DNA of 64,000 bases, from contig NZ_SJKD01000005.1 of the NCBI RefSeq assembly GCF_004331485.1, forward strand, positions 124,001-188,000, in the 5' to 3' direction. Below the pieces are notes generated by a model. That model worked only from the letters and a program-made list of their open reading frames with translations, was not told where the DNA came from and made no database searches. Positions 50,443 to 59,635 of the stretch are shown here, in pieces. Within the stretch, counting starts at the first letter, position 1. The number at the start of each line of letters is the position of its first letter. The translations under genes were made by a program, and so were the position numbers. The stretch comes from Kribbella capetownensis (GTDB lineage Bacteria > Actinomycetota > Actinomycetes > Propionibacteriales > Kribbellaceae).

Positions 50443-52815
50443 GTGGAAACGGTCGACGTCACACCGCTGAACGACGACGAACTCCAAGGCCTCGACGCCT
50501 ACTGGCGCGCGGCCAACTACCTGTCCGTCGGACAGATCTACCTCCTCGCCAACCCCTTGCTTCGCGAGCAGCTGCGCCCGGAGCACATCAAGCCACGGCT
50601 GCTGGGCCACTGGGGTACGACGCCGGGCCTGAACCTCGTCTACGCCCACCTGAACCGGGTGATCCGCCGGCAGGACCGCCGCCTGATGTACGTCATCGGG
50701 CCCGGCCACGGCGGTCCCGCAATCGTGGCCAACACCTGGCTCGAGGGCAGCTGGACGGCGACGTACCCGAACACGACGCGAGATGAGCCCGGGATGGCGA
50801 GACTGTTCAAGCAGTTCTCGTTTCCTGGCGGCGTCCCGAGCCACGTCGCGGCCGATGTACCGGGATCGATCAACGAGGGCGGCGAGCTCGGCTACTCGCT
50901 GAGCCACGCGTACGGCGCCGCCGCCGACAATCCGGACCTGGTCGTCGCGTGTGTGGTCGGCGACGGTGAGGCCGAGACCGGACCGCTGGCGACCTCGTGG
51001 CACTCCAACAAGTTCCTCGACCCGGCGCGAGATGGCGCGGTGCTGCCGATCCTGCACCTGAACGGCTACAAGATTGCCAACCCGACCGTGCTGGCCCGGA
51101 TCGGTGACGACGAGCTGACCTCGCTGTTGCGCGGCTACGGCCACGAGCCGTATCTCGTCGAGGGGTCCGATCCGGCCACGGTCCATCAGGCGCTGGCCGC
51201 CACTCTCGATCGGTGCATGAGCCGGATCGACGAGATCCAGCGCGAGGCGCGATCGTCCTCCGAGCCGCCACAGCGGGCCGTATGGCCGATGATCGTACTG
51301 CGGACGCCGAAGGGCTGGACGGGCCCGCGGACGGTCGACGGCCAGCCGGTGGAGGACACCTGGCGATCGCACCAGGTCCCGCTGTCCGGCGTACGGACGA
51401 ACGAGGAGCACCTGCGGCAGCTGGAGTCGTGGCTGCGCAGCTACCGGCCTGAGGAGCTGTTCGACGAGCAGGGCCGCCCGGTCGACTCGCTGCTGGAGCT
51501 CGCGCCTGGTCCGGACCGGCGGATGGGGTCGTCGCCGCATGCCAACGGTGGCCTGCTGACCAGGGACCTGGAGCTGCCGTCGCCCGAGGACTACGCCGTA
51601 CCGGTGAAGGTGCCTGGCGCTGAGGACGGTGAGCCGACGAAGGTGTTCGCGGCATACCTGCGCGATGCGTTTCGGCTGAACGCCGACTACAACAACCTGC
51701 GGCTGTTCGGGCCGGACGAGACCGAGTCGAACCGGCTGAACGCGGTGTACGCCGCGACCGGCAAGGCCTGGCTGGCGAACCGGCGCGACACCGACGAGCA
51801 CCTCGCCGCGGACGGGCGGGTGTTCGAGATCCTCAGCGAGCACACCTGCCAGGGCTGGCTGGAGGGGTACCTGCTCACCGGCCGGCACGGGCTGTTCTCG
51901 TCGTACGAGGCGTTCGTTCACATCGTCGACTCGATGGTGAACCAGCACGCGAAGTGGCTGAAGACGATCAACCGGCTCGACTGGCGGCGGCCGGTCCCGT
52001 CGCTGAACTACCTGCTCACCTCGCATGTCTGGCGGCAGGACCACAACGGCTTCTCGCACCAGGACCCCGGGTTCATCGACCATGTGGTGAACAAGAAGGC
52101 GGAGGTCGTCCGGGTCTACCTCCCGCCGGACACGAACACGTTGCTGTCCACCATGGATCACTGCCTGCGCACCCGGAACTACATCAACGTCGTTGTCGCC
52201 GGCAAGCAACCGCAGCCGAACTGGCTGGACTGGGAGTCGGCCGCGCTGCACTGCGCGCGCGGGATCGGCGTGTGGGACTTCGCCAGCAACGACAACGGCG
52301 AACCGGACGTGGTGATGGCCTGTGCGGGCGACGTACCGACGCTGGAGACGCTCGCCGCGGTCAGCCTGCTGCGCGAGCACCTGCCGGAGCTGCGGATTCG
52401 GGTTGTGAACGTCGTCGACCTGATGCGGCTGCAGGACGCGAGCGAGCATCCGCACGGGCTGACCGATGCCGAGTTCGACGCGTTGTTCACCACCGACAAG
52501 CCGGTGATCTTTGCGTACCACGGCTATCCGTGGCTGATCCACCGGCTCACCTACCGACGGAACGGGCACGACAACCTGCACGTGCGCGGCTACATCGAGG
52601 AGGGTACGACGACCACGCCGTTCGACATGGTCGTGCTGAACAACCTGGACCGGTACCACCTGGCGATGGACGTGATCGACCGGGTGCCCGCGCTGGGGAC
52701 GCACGCGGTGGCGACGCGGCAGCACTTCGCCGACCAGCGGACCCGGCACCACCTCCACGTCACGAAGTACGGCGAGGATCTGCCGCAGGTCAGTGAGTGG
52801 CGATGGATCTCCTGA
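50443..52815 (+). CDS. xfp: Xylulose-5-phosphate/fructose-6-phosphate phosphoketolase
   Basis: 790 residues, the usual length. LDAYWRAANYLSVGQIYLLA, LLGHWGTTPGLNLVYAHLNR, YVIGPGHGGPAIVANTWLEG and GDGEAETGPLATSWHSNKF (ThDP motif) are characteristic. It cleaves sugar phosphates with phosphate to acetyl phosphate and glyceraldehyde-3-phosphate or erythrose-4-phosphate. GTG start without a clear Shine-Dalgarno, ten bases after the previous stop. It overlaps ackA by 13 bases. Confidence 0.95.
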   Translation: METVDVTPLNDDELQGLDAYWRAANYLSVGQIYLLANPLLREQLRPEHIKPRLLGHWGTTPGLNLVYAHLNRVIRRQDRRLMYVIGPGHGGPAIVANTWLEGSWTATYPNTTRDEPGMARLFKQFSFPGGVPSHVAADVPGSINEGGELGYSLSHAYGAAADNPDLVVACVVGDGEAETGPLATSWHSNKFLDPARDGAVLPILHLNGYKIANPTVLARIGDDELTSLLRGYGHEPYLVEGSDPATVHQALAATLDRCMSRIDEIQREARSSSEPPQRAVWPMIVLRTPKGWTGPRTVDGQPVEDTWRSHQVPLSGVRTNEEHLRQLESWLRSYRPEELFDEQGRPVDSLLELAPGPDRRMGSSPHANGGLLTRDLELPSPEDYAVPVKVPGAEDGEPTKVFAAYLRDAFRLNADYNNLRLFGPDETESNRLNAVYAATGKAWLANRRDTDEHLAADGRVFEILSEHTCQGWLEGYLLTGRHGLFSSYEAFVHIVDSMVNQHAKWLKTINRLDWRRPVPSLNYLLTSHVWRQDHNGFSHQDPGFIDHVVNKKAEVVRVYLPPDTNTLLSTMDHCLRTRNYINVVVAGKQPQPNWLDWESAALHCARGIGVWDFASNDNGEPDVVMACAGDVPTLETLAAVSLLREHLPELRIRVVNVVDLMRLQDASEHPHGLTDAEFDALFTTDKPVIFAYHGYPWLIHRLTYRRNGHDNLHVRGYIEEGTTTTPFDMVVLNNLDRYHLAMDVIDRVPALGTHAVATRQHFADQRTRHHLHVTKYGEDLPQVSEWRWIS

Positions 52816-53861
52816 TCGTCAACGCGGGGTCGTCGAGCCTGAAACTGCGGGTGCTCTCTCCGGACGACGAGGTGCTGGACGAGCGGTCGGTCACCGACTG
52901 GAGCGGATCCGCCGACGCGCTGTCCGAGCTGCGGGCCGATGCGGTGGTGCACCGGGTCGTGCACGGTGGATCCCGGTTCGACGGTGCGGTGCTGGTGGAC
53001 GACGATGTCGAGGCGGCGATCGAGGAATTGGTGCCGTTGGCACCTTTGCACCAGCCCCGGGCGCTCGAGCTGATCCGTGCGTCGCGTCGTGACGATCGTC
53101 CGGTGGTCGCGTGCTTCGACACGTCGTACCACCGGACCATCCCGGCGGCCGCGGCGACGTACGCGCTGCCGGGGGAGTGGCGGGACCGCTTCGGCCTGCG
53201 GAAGTTCGGCTTCCACGGGTTGTCGCACGAGTACGTCGCTCGCACCGTCGAGGCACCGCGGGTGGTGAGCTGCCATCTGGGCGCCGGCGCCTCGCTGTGC
53301 GCGATCGAGGACGGGGCGTCGGTGGACACCACGATGGGGTTCACGCCGGTCGACGGTCTGGTGATGGCGACGCGCTCCGGCTCGGTGGATCCCGGACTGC
53401 TGATGTGGTTGCAGACGGCCGGTGGGCTCATGGCCGACGATCTGGCCGACGCGCTCGAACACCGCTCGGGTCTGCTCGGCCTCACGGGAAAGACCGAGGA
53501 CTTGCAGGAGATCCTCGCCGGGTTGGACGACGACACCTACCGGCTCGCGTACGACGTCTACCTCCACCGCCTGGCCGGCGAGATCACCCGGATGGCGGCG
53601 GCGCTCGGCGGGCTCGATGCACTCGTTTTCACCGGCGGCGTCGGTGAGCGCTCCGCCGCGGTCCGGGCCGCAACCTGCACCAGACTGACCTGGCTCGGCG
53701 TGACGATCGATCGCGCCGCCAACGAGGCCGGCGCATCGGTCATCACCACCTCGGCGTCGCCGGTCACGGCGTACGTCGTACCAGCTCGCGAGGATCTGAC
53801 CATGGCAGCTCAGGCTCGCCGTCTGCTCACTCGAGCGCCTGGGCGATCCGGCTCCAGGTAG
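52803..53861 (+). CDS. ackA: Acetate kinase
   Basis: 352 residues, about 40-50 shorter than typical. NAGSSSLKLRVL is the phosphate-binding start, CFDTSYHRTIPAAAATYALP with RKFGFHGLSHEYV carries the ASKHA/catalytic residues, and CHLGAGASLCAIEDGASVDT with TMGFTPVDGLVMATRSGSVD are the acetate-kinase signatures. It converts acetyl phosphate and ADP to acetate and ATP. GTG 52797 is an alternative start. It takes the product of phosphoketolase, translationally coupled to it. Confidence 0.93.
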   Translation: MDLLIVNAGSSSLKLRVLSPDDEVLDERSVTDWSGSADALSELRADAVVHRVVHGGSRFDGAVLVDDDVEAAIEELVPLAPLHQPRALELIRASRRDDRPVVACFDTSYHRTIPAAAATYALPGEWRDRFGLRKFGFHGLSHEYVARTVEAPRVVSCHLGAGASLCAIEDGASVDTTMGFTPVDGLVMATRSGSVDPGLLMWLQTAGGLMADDLADALEHRSGLLGLTGKTEDLQEILAGLDDDTYRLAYDVYLHRLAGEITRMAAALGGLDALVFTGGVGERSAAVRAATCTRLTWLGVTIDRAANEAGASVITTSASPVTAYVVPAREDLTMAAQARRLLTRAPGRSGSR

Positions 53862-54672
53862 CCTCTGGCGCCTCTTCCGGAGCGAAGTGACCTGCGTCGG
53901 GGATCAGGCCCGTGGTCAACGCGGTGACTCCGGCGCGACGGAACCCCTCGGCGTAGTCGTCCAGCTCGCCGTACTCGTGATCACCCCGGAGGTACACCAG
54001 TGGCGTTTCGGTGGGCTTGGTCAGCTCCTGCGCGTCCTGGGGCAAGGTGCGGTACCAGTTGAAGCCAGCCGTCAGGGCGCTGTCGGCGCGGTAGGCGCGG
54101 GCGTAGGTGACGCGGGCGTCCGGGGTGATGGTGGAGCTGTCCGCGGTGAGGAGCTCGTAGAAGAAGTCGAAGTACGCCGCACGGTTGCCTGAGACAAGCA
54201 GTTCAGGCAGGTCGGGTGTCTGGTGGAACGCGAAGTGCCAGATCTGCGGATTGGCGACCACGCGGTCCCACGGATCGACCCCGGGCACGGCCACGTCCAT
54301 CACCACGGCCACTCGTAGGTCGTCGTACGTACAGAGATAGGCGTACGCCGCCATGCCGCCGACGTCATGACCGACGAGCACCGGATGATCCAAGCCGAGT
54401 TCACCGATCAGCCCGTGGATCACCCGGGCGAGCGCGACCTTGGACCCGTCGGTGGCATCTCCCGTGGACTCGCCGATCCCGGGCAGATCGACGGCGATCG
54501 CATGTATCCCGTCCTCGGCAGCCAGCGGAAGGATGCGGCGCCAGGCCCAGGAACTCTGCGGCCAGCCGTGCAGGAACACCACCGGCGGATCCCCGGCGCG
54601 GCCGGCCTCGACCAGATGCAGTGTGGACCGGTCGACGCGGACGGTCCGATGACGGAAGTCTCGGGTGTTCAT
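53827..54672 (-). CDS. Alpha/beta hydrolase, epoxide-hydrolase-like
   Basis: 281 residues. Oxyanion HGWPQSSWAWRRI, nucleophile elbow VGHDVGGMAAYAY (Asp nucleophile) and the C-terminal DAGHFAPEEAPEAT (His) form the catalytic set; Asp as nucleophile indicates an epoxide hydrolase or haloalkane dehalogenase relative. Cytosolic. Its ATG overlaps the UdgX stop by four bases. The 3' end overlaps convergent ackA by 35 bases. Confidence 0.9.
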   Translation of the reverse strand: MNTRDFRHRTVRVDRSTLHLVEAGRAGDPPVVFLHGWPQSSWAWRRILPLAAEDGIHAIAVDLPGIGESTGDATDGSKVALARVIHGLIGELGLDHPVLVGHDVGGMAAYAYLCTYDDLRVAVVMDVAVPGVDPWDRVVANPQIWHFAFHQTPDLPELLVSGNRAAYFDFFYELLTADSSTITPDARVTYARAYRADSALTAGFNWYRTLPQDAQELTKPTETPLVYLRGDHEYGELDDYAEGFRRAGVTALTTGLIPDAGHFAPEEAPEATWSRIAQALE

Positions 54673-55286
54673 GGCAGCAACTCCCGGGCGGCGCGGAGAT
54701 CGTTGACGAAGTGGGCGAAGTCGCCGCGGAATTCCTGGGAGCGCACGACAGCTGACGGGTGGACTGTTGCGACGGCCGCCTGGCCGTCGGGGAGTTGGAC
54801 CTGTGTGCCGCGCTGTTCGGTGACTTTGAAACCGGGGCCGAGGAGGGCGCGCGCGGCGACGGCGCCCAGGATGACGACGAGGTCTGGTTTGACGATCTCC
54901 AGTTCGCGGTCCAACCAGGGGCGGCAGGCAACGATCTGACCGGCCGACGGGGTCTTGTGGATCCGGCGTTTGCCCTGACGTTCGAACCGGAAGTGCTTGA
55001 CCGCGTTGGTCAAGAACACCTCGGAGCGCTCGATCCCCGCCTCTATCAGCGCCTTGTCCAGCAGCCGGCCGGCAGGCCCGACGAAGACGTGCCCTTCCTT
55101 GTCCTCCACGTCACCGGGTTGTTCGCCGATCAGCATCATCCGGGCGCGGACCCGTCCTTCGCCCGGCACGACCTGTTCGGCGTACTCGTGCAGGTCGCAG
55201 CCGCGACAGTCCGGGAGGGTCGCCGTGACCTTCCGCATCCCGCCGTCGTGCGGAACCCACTTGGCCGCGCCGATGAAGTCGTTCAC
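54669..55286 (-). CDS. udgX: UdgX-type uracil-DNA glycosylase
   Basis: 205 residues from GTG 55286 (GGGAGG upstream). Family 4-like Cys pattern CRGCDLHEYAEQVVPGEG supports an iron-sulphur cluster; GEQPGDVEDKEGHVFVGPAG is motif A, and the insertion GKRRIHKTPSAG is the UdgX signature loop with the His that links covalently to uracil in known members. C-terminal VATVHPSAVVR is motif B. Repairs or captures uracil in DNA. Coupled to the alpha/beta hydrolase. Confidence 0.92.
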   Translation of the reverse strand: MNDFIGAAKWVPHDGGMRKVTATLPDCRGCDLHEYAEQVVPGEGRVRARMMLIGEQPGDVEDKEGHVFVGPAGRLLDKALIEAGIERSEVFLTNAVKHFRFERQGKRRIHKTPSAGQIVACRPWLDRELEIVKPDLVVILGAVAARALLGPGFKVTEQRGTQVQLPDGQAAVATVHPSAVVRSQEFRGDFAHFVNDLRAARELLP

Positions 55287-55342
55287 GTCAGCCTCCCGTG
55301 AGCGCCCGGTACCCAGCTCCGGGCGAACGTAGACAGCGAGGC

Positions 55343-55825
55343 TCAGGTGCTGGTCGGTGCCAGCGCCTCCCGTACGACGACCAGCCCGAACAGCACCAGG
55401 GTCAGCGCGTGAACGACGGTGCACCACAGGCAGATCGCGTCGATCTGGAAGAGCTCGGCCCAGACGAGGTAGAAGACGAACAGCACCCCGACCACAACCG
55501 CGGCCAGACGCACCCGCCCGGGCCACGGAGACGAACTGCGCCAGGCAGCCGGCAGACACAGAACGGTCATCGCGACGAAGAAGCCGAGCCCGAGCAGCGC
55601 GACCGGGATGCCGAAGACAGTCGAGTACTCGCTCGACGTGACCTTCATGCAGTTGACCACACCGGTCTCCGGGCAGGCGAGCGTCGATCCGGCGGTGAAG
55701 TGCTCATAGGTCAGGTACGCCGCGACCGCGACGCCCGCGATCGACAGTCCCAAAGTGGTCCAGGGCAACCATCCCAGCGGTGCGACCTGCTCGGATTGCT
55801 GCTCCGTCCCCGCAGTCTTGCTCAC
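55343..55825 (-). CDS. VKOR-family thiol-disulphide oxidoreductase
   Basis: 160 residues, four to five helices. ACPETGVVNCMKVTSSEYST carries the loop Cys pair and AICLWCTVVHALTLV the membrane CxxC. In actinobacteria VKOR re-oxidises DsbA-like proteins with menaquinone. Three bases separate it from the DUF929 gene, so the two form a disulphide-forming pair. Confidence 0.92.
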   Translation of the reverse strand: MSKTAGTEQQSEQVAPLGWLPWTTLGLSIAGVAVAAYLTYEHFTAGSTLACPETGVVNCMKVTSSEYSTVFGIPVALLGLGFFVAMTVLCLPAAWRSSSPWPGRVRLAAVVVGVLFVFYLVWAELFQIDAICLWCTVVHALTLVLFGLVVVREALAPTST

Positions 55826-55828
55826 GTC

Positions 55829-56734
55829 TCAGCTCTTCCCGAGCTTGCCGGCGGCCGCGGTGACCGCGGCACTCGTGCAGACGTTCGACGGCTGGTTGCC
55901 GGTGACGTGGCAGAGCGCGGCGGTGTACAGGTTGGAGGAGCCGACGATCGCCTTCGCGATCGGGCTGGACGGGTCCTTCAGCGCGTCCGCGACCTCGGCT
56001 TGGGTCTTCCCGGCCAGGATGTCCGGACTGTACGAGGCTCCCGAGGCGACGAACTTCCCGCCGAGATCGACGAACGGGATCGAGCCGCCTTCCTTCACGT
56101 ACGGCGGCGCGTTGTAGGTGTCGAACGCCTTCTGGTCCTCCGCCGTCGGAGTGTCCAGCGGGGCGTACTGCCCGTTGACCTGCTGGTTCGTGGTCGTCTC
56201 GACACCGGTGAAGGCCAGGTACTGACTCGTGTACGTCGCTTCGTGGAACGACAGGGTCGGGGTGTTCGGGAACACGTCACTGGCCGACGAGTGCGTCGTA
56301 CCGAGGTTGCTGAAACTCCCGAACCGCGACAGCGCGACCGTGACGGGCCAACGCTCGGCGGCGCAGAACGGGCAGTACTCGGCGCCGATGTAGAGCACCT
56401 TCGGCTTCCCGCCCGCGGTCAGCGCCGGGGCCGTGATCGCCGACGGACCGCCCTGCACGGCGTCGGTGCCGACCTCGGTGAACGTCGAGTCCGGGATGGA
56501 CGTCAGCCCGGTCATGATCTGCGCGTCGGCGGCACCGGACGGCCCGGTCGCGGTGTTGTCCTTCCCGCCGCCGGCCAGCCGGATGATCACCAGACCGGCG
56601 ACCACGATGACCACAACCGCCACCGCACCCGCCGCGAGCAGCAACCGCCGGCGCCGCTCCGCGCGCGCCTGGGCAGCCTGCTGAGCTGCGATCCTCTCCC
56701 GAGCCCGAGCCTTCTGCTCGACACGCCTTGCCAT
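55829..56734 (-). CDS. DUF929 membrane-anchored thioredoxin-like protein
   Basis: 301 residues from ATG 56734 (GAGGAG). A basic N-terminus and one transmembrane helix (about 30-55) precede the outer domain. KVLYIGAEYCPFCAAERWPV holds the CPFC redox motif of the DUF929 thioredoxin-like fold; PFVDLGGKFVASGASYSP lies further on. Likely DsbA-like oxidant of exported proteins, served by the adjacent VKOR. Confidence 0.88.
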   Translation of the reverse strand: MARRVEQKARARERIAAQQAAQARAERRRRLLLAAGAVAVVVIVVAGLVIIRLAGGGKDNTATGPSGAADAQIMTGLTSIPDSTFTEVGTDAVQGGPSAITAPALTAGGKPKVLYIGAEYCPFCAAERWPVTVALSRFGSFSNLGTTHSSASDVFPNTPTLSFHEATYTSQYLAFTGVETTTNQQVNGQYAPLDTPTAEDQKAFDTYNAPPYVKEGGSIPFVDLGGKFVASGASYSPDILAGKTQAEVADALKDPSSPIAKAIVGSSNLYTAALCHVTGNQPSNVCTSAAVTAAAGKLGKS

Positions 56735-56857
56735 GACTCTCCTCGTCTCACCACCGGTAAACGCCCATTCACTCAACTGCCGACCACCCCCGGAAGTTCC
56801 GCGCCGTCCACCAGTTGAGCGCGACGGCTGTCGGAGCCTGCGGCCTATCATCGGTAG

Positions 56858-57565
56858 ATGGAGTGGATCGTCGCCTTGATCGCCAGCTGCGGACTGGCCG
56901 GTGGGCTGGCGTACTTTCGCGCGCGGCGGGTGGCGCGGGCCGGGCGGGCACTCGAGGTCGAGCGGGTACGGCAACTCGCCGAGGACGACGTTACCCACTT
57001 CGGGGAACAGTTGACACGGTTCGGGACGACGCTCGACGGCGCCACGCTGGATGACGCGACGCACCACGACTATCAGACCGCGCTCGACGCGTATGAGAAG
57101 GCCAAGACCGCGGCGCCACGGATTGCTGCTCCGGAAGGGATCAGCGCGATCGTCGACACCTTGACCGACGGGCGCTACGCGCTGGCGTGTGTGCAGGCCA
57201 GGCTCGCCGGCCAGCCGGTGCCCGAGCGGCGGGTGCCGTGCTTCTTCGACCCGCGGCACGGACCGTCGACCGGCGATGTCCTGTGGACGCCCCCGGGGCG
57301 TGGCACGCGGAAGGTGCCGGCCTGCGCTCAGGACGCGGCGCGGATCGCGACCGGCGCGGAGCCGGAGGTCTACTACATCAAGTACGGCGAACTGAACGTC
57401 CCGTACTGGGAAGCCGGGGCGCCGGGGGAGTCGTACAAACTCGGCTTCTTCGGCGCGACCGGCGTACGGGCCCTGTCGATCGGGCTGCGGATGCAGAACA
57501 AGGGCATCGACGTCGGCCGGGGACGGCGCGACCCGACCATCGTCCGGCGGAGCGACGCCGACTGA
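56858..57565 (+). CDS. Membrane-anchored hypothetical protein
   Basis: 235 residues. An N-terminal helix (MEWIVALIASCGLAGGLAYF), a coiled region (25-100) and a C-terminal module with CFFDPRHGPSTGDVLWTPPG then RKVPACAQDAARIATGAEPE. The latter module with two Cys occurs in several actinobacterial surface or TPM-like proteins, to my recollection. Function unknown. Divergent from the DUF929 gene. Confidence 0.75.
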   Translation: MEWIVALIASCGLAGGLAYFRARRVARAGRALEVERVRQLAEDDVTHFGEQLTRFGTTLDGATLDDATHHDYQTALDAYEKAKTAAPRIAAPEGISAIVDTLTDGRYALACVQARLAGQPVPERRVPCFFDPRHGPSTGDVLWTPPGRGTRKVPACAQDAARIATGAEPEVYYIKYGELNVPYWEAGAPGESYKLGFFGATGVRALSIGLRMQNKGIDVGRGRRDPTIVRRSDAD

Positions 57566-57580
57566 CCGACGCCGGCGTCG

Positions 57581-58780
57581 TCAGGAGCTCAGGCGGTCGT
57601 GGAGGAGGTTCAGTTGCGCCGGGTTGGCGGTGAACACGATCGCCTGCTGGTCGGCGTCATGCGCCTCGGACGGGCGTCCCGCCGCGCGAAGTAGTTCGGC
57701 GCGGGTGGCGTGGAACAGGGCGTACTTGCCGAGCGCGCCTTCCAGTTCCTCGAGCTCGGCCAGCGCGGGTTCCACGCCCTCGACGTACCGCACGGCGACC
57801 GAGCGATGCAGACGGGTGACCGCGTTCGGCTGCAGCCGAAGGAGCATGTTGTAGAGAACGAGGATCTGCTCCCAGTCGGTCTCGCCCCAGGTGGTCGCCT
57901 CACAGTGGCAGGCGGCGATGGCGGCCTGGAGCTGATACGGCCCGGGGGAGTGATGCCTGCGCGCGGTCCGCATCAGCAGGGCGGTCGCGCCGGCGATCGC
58001 GGCATGGTCCCACCGCGTCCGGTCCTGGTCCTGCAGCAGGACGATCTGACCATCGGCAGTGAACCGCGCGGCGACCCGAGCGCGGTGGAGCCGGATGAGC
58101 ACGAGCAGTCCAGTCACTTCAGGCTCGTTCGGCAGGAGGCCTGCCAGTAGTGCGGTCAGCCACTCCGCGTCGTCGACGAGGTCACGCGAATGCGCCTGCT
58201 CGGCGGTGCTCGACAGATAGCCCTCGTTGAAGAGCAGGTAGATGACGGTCAGTACTTCGCTCAGCCGTTCGCCGAGCTCGTCGTCGCGGGGAATGCGGTA
58301 CGGGATCCCGGCATGCGCGATCTTCCGCTTCGCGCGGGTGATGCGCTGCGCCACGGTGGTTTCCGGTACGACGAACGCAGCGGCGATCTGCGCCGTCGTC
58401 AGACCGCACACGACCCGGAGAGTGAGCGCTATCTGAGCCTCTCGGGCCAGCGCGGGGTGACAGCACGTGAAGATGAGCCGCAGCCTGTCGTCCGGCTCCG
58501 GCCGCACGGGCCACTGCAGCTGCGCCAGCTTGGTCCGGTAGTTCTCCTGCCGCCGCAGTACGTCGAGGCCGCGGCGCCGGGCCACGGTGAACAGCCACCC
58601 GTCGGGCCGGTCCGGGATGCCCTCCTCGGGCCACCGCCGCAGCGCGCTCTCGACAGCATCCTGGACGAGGTCCTCGGCGGCGGAGAAGTCGCCGAGCAGC
58701 GACATCAGCGACGCCGCCAGCCGGCCCGCGTGCTCACGCACCACCCGGGCCAGCTCGTCAGCGGTCGCGAGGTCGGTCAT
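57581..58780 (-). CDS. ECF42-type RNA polymerase sigma factor (DUF6596 C-terminus)
   Basis: 399 residues. Region 2: HAGRLAASLMSLLGDFSAAE and DLVQDAVESALRRWPEEG; region 4: LRVVCGLTTAQIAAAFVVPE and TTVAQRITRAKRKI. The extra ~200-residue C-terminal domain (LFNEGYLSSTAEQAHSRDLV; then QAAIAACHCEATTWGETDWE) is the DUF6596 part typical of ECF42. ATG 58780 overlaps the YciI-like stop by four bases. ECF42 factors have DGPF/YciI partners and no anti-sigma; regulation works through the C-terminal domain. Confidence 0.94.
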   Translation of the reverse strand: MTDLATADELARVVREHAGRLAASLMSLLGDFSAAEDLVQDAVESALRRWPEEGIPDRPDGWLFTVARRRGLDVLRRQENYRTKLAQLQWPVRPEPDDRLRLIFTCCHPALAREAQIALTLRVVCGLTTAQIAAAFVVPETTVAQRITRAKRKIAHAGIPYRIPRDDELGERLSEVLTVIYLLFNEGYLSSTAEQAHSRDLVDDAEWLTALLAGLLPNEPEVTGLLVLIRLHRARVAARFTADGQIVLLQDQDRTRWDHAAIAGATALLMRTARRHHSPGPYQLQAAIAACHCEATTWGETDWEQILVLYNMLLRLQPNAVTRLHRSVAVRYVEGVEPALAELEELEGALGKYALFHATRAELLRAAGRPSEAHDADQQAIVFTANPAQLNLLHDRLSS

Positions 58781-59121
58781 GACTCCACAGGACGGATCTC
58801 GATCACTGGGCAGGCCGGCCAGGTCTTCACCATCCGCAGGGCCTCGTCCAGGTCCGCGACGTCGATCTCGATCACGCCCGAGATCACTTCCTTGCCCTCG
58901 ATGAACGGTCCGTCGGTCGTCACCGGCTCCGGCCCGTCCAGCCGGACCGTGGTCGCCGTCGCCGCACCCTGCAGCTTGCCGGTCCGCGCGCTGATCCGGT
59001 CCGCGTTGTCGATGAACCACTGGTTCACCCGCCCGTACGCCGCCTCCAGTTCGGCCGGGCTCATCGCCTCGACCTCCTTGGTGAACTCTTCGGTGTCGAC
59101 GAACATGAGCACGTACTTCAC
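58777..59121 (-). CDS. YciI/DGPF-domain protein
   Basis: 114 residues from GTG 59121 (AGGAGG). MKYVLMFVDTEEFTKEVEAM and VTTDGPFIEGKEVISGVIEI (DGPF motif) define the family. Typical companion of ECF42 factors, whose expression it depends on. Coupled to the sigma gene by an ATGA overlap. Confidence 0.93.
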   Translation of the reverse strand: MKYVLMFVDTEEFTKEVEAMSPAELEAAYGRVNQWFIDNADRISARTGKLQGAATATTVRLDGPEPVTTDGPFIEGKEVISGVIEIDVADLDEALRMVKTWPACPVIEIRPVES

Positions 59122-59158
59122 TGCACCACCTCCTGGGATCAGTCTGGCCGGTCGCGGG

Positions 59159-59557
59159 TCAGCTCGCCGGGAGGTTGGCGTACAGGTCGATGCCGTTCCC
59201 GGACGGGTCGGTGACCGTGGCGTACCGCATGCCCCACGGCGCGTCGTACGGCTCCTGCAGTCCGTTGACCCCATCGGCGGTCAACTCGGCGTACGCCGCA
59301 TCGACCTCGGGCGCCGTCTCGAACCCGAACGCCAGGAACGTGCGCCCCTGGCTCGGCGGCGTCCAGCGCGCGGTGGTCTTGGCGCGCAGCTCGTCGGTGT
59401 CGAGCATCAGGTGTACGCCGTTGGGCAGGTCGCAGCCGGCGTGGTCGTCGGGCATGTACTGGTCCCGGACGAAGTCGAGCCCGAGCCGCTTGTAGAACTC
59501 GATGGCCGCGCCCAGATCGGACACCGCGATGTCCAGGATGTTCACGGTCGGTTTCAT
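59159..59557 (-). CDS. VOC-family protein
   Basis: 132 residues. TVNILDIAVSDLGAAIEFYK and TVTDPSGNGIDLYANLPAS are paired VOC modules with the metal-site residues partly preserved. First gene of the ECF42 operon, 37 bases before the YciI gene. Role may be detoxification or small-molecule binding. Confidence 0.9.
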   Translation of the reverse strand: MKPTVNILDIAVSDLGAAIEFYKRLGLDFVRDQYMPDDHAGCDLPNGVHLMLDTDELRAKTTARWTPPSQGRTFLAFGFETAPEVDAAYAELTADGVNGLQEPYDAPWGMRYATVTDPSGNGIDLYANLPAS

Positions 59558-59594
59558 GGTCGTCTCCCTGGTCGTGAGTGGGTTTCACTCAGGA

Positions 59595-59622
59595 GACGAT
59601 CGGCGGAGGTTCGAATCCGACA
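59595..59622 (-). promoter_or_regulatory. Possible ECF42-type promoter of the VOC-YciI-sigma operon
   Basis: Minus strand TGTCGG (59622-59617), 18-base gap, CGTC (59598-59595). ECF42 promoters are described as TGTCGA and CGA/TC, so five of six and four of four bases match. It would start transcription ~30 bases before ATG 59557, giving autoregulation. Confidence 0.5.
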
Positions 59623-59635
59623 CCTGCGGCTCGGT

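Noticed and set aside
49234..52758. 1,174-residue minus-strand open frame
   Set aside because: Antisense to the POX-like and phosphoketolase genes, which carry clear catalytic motifs.
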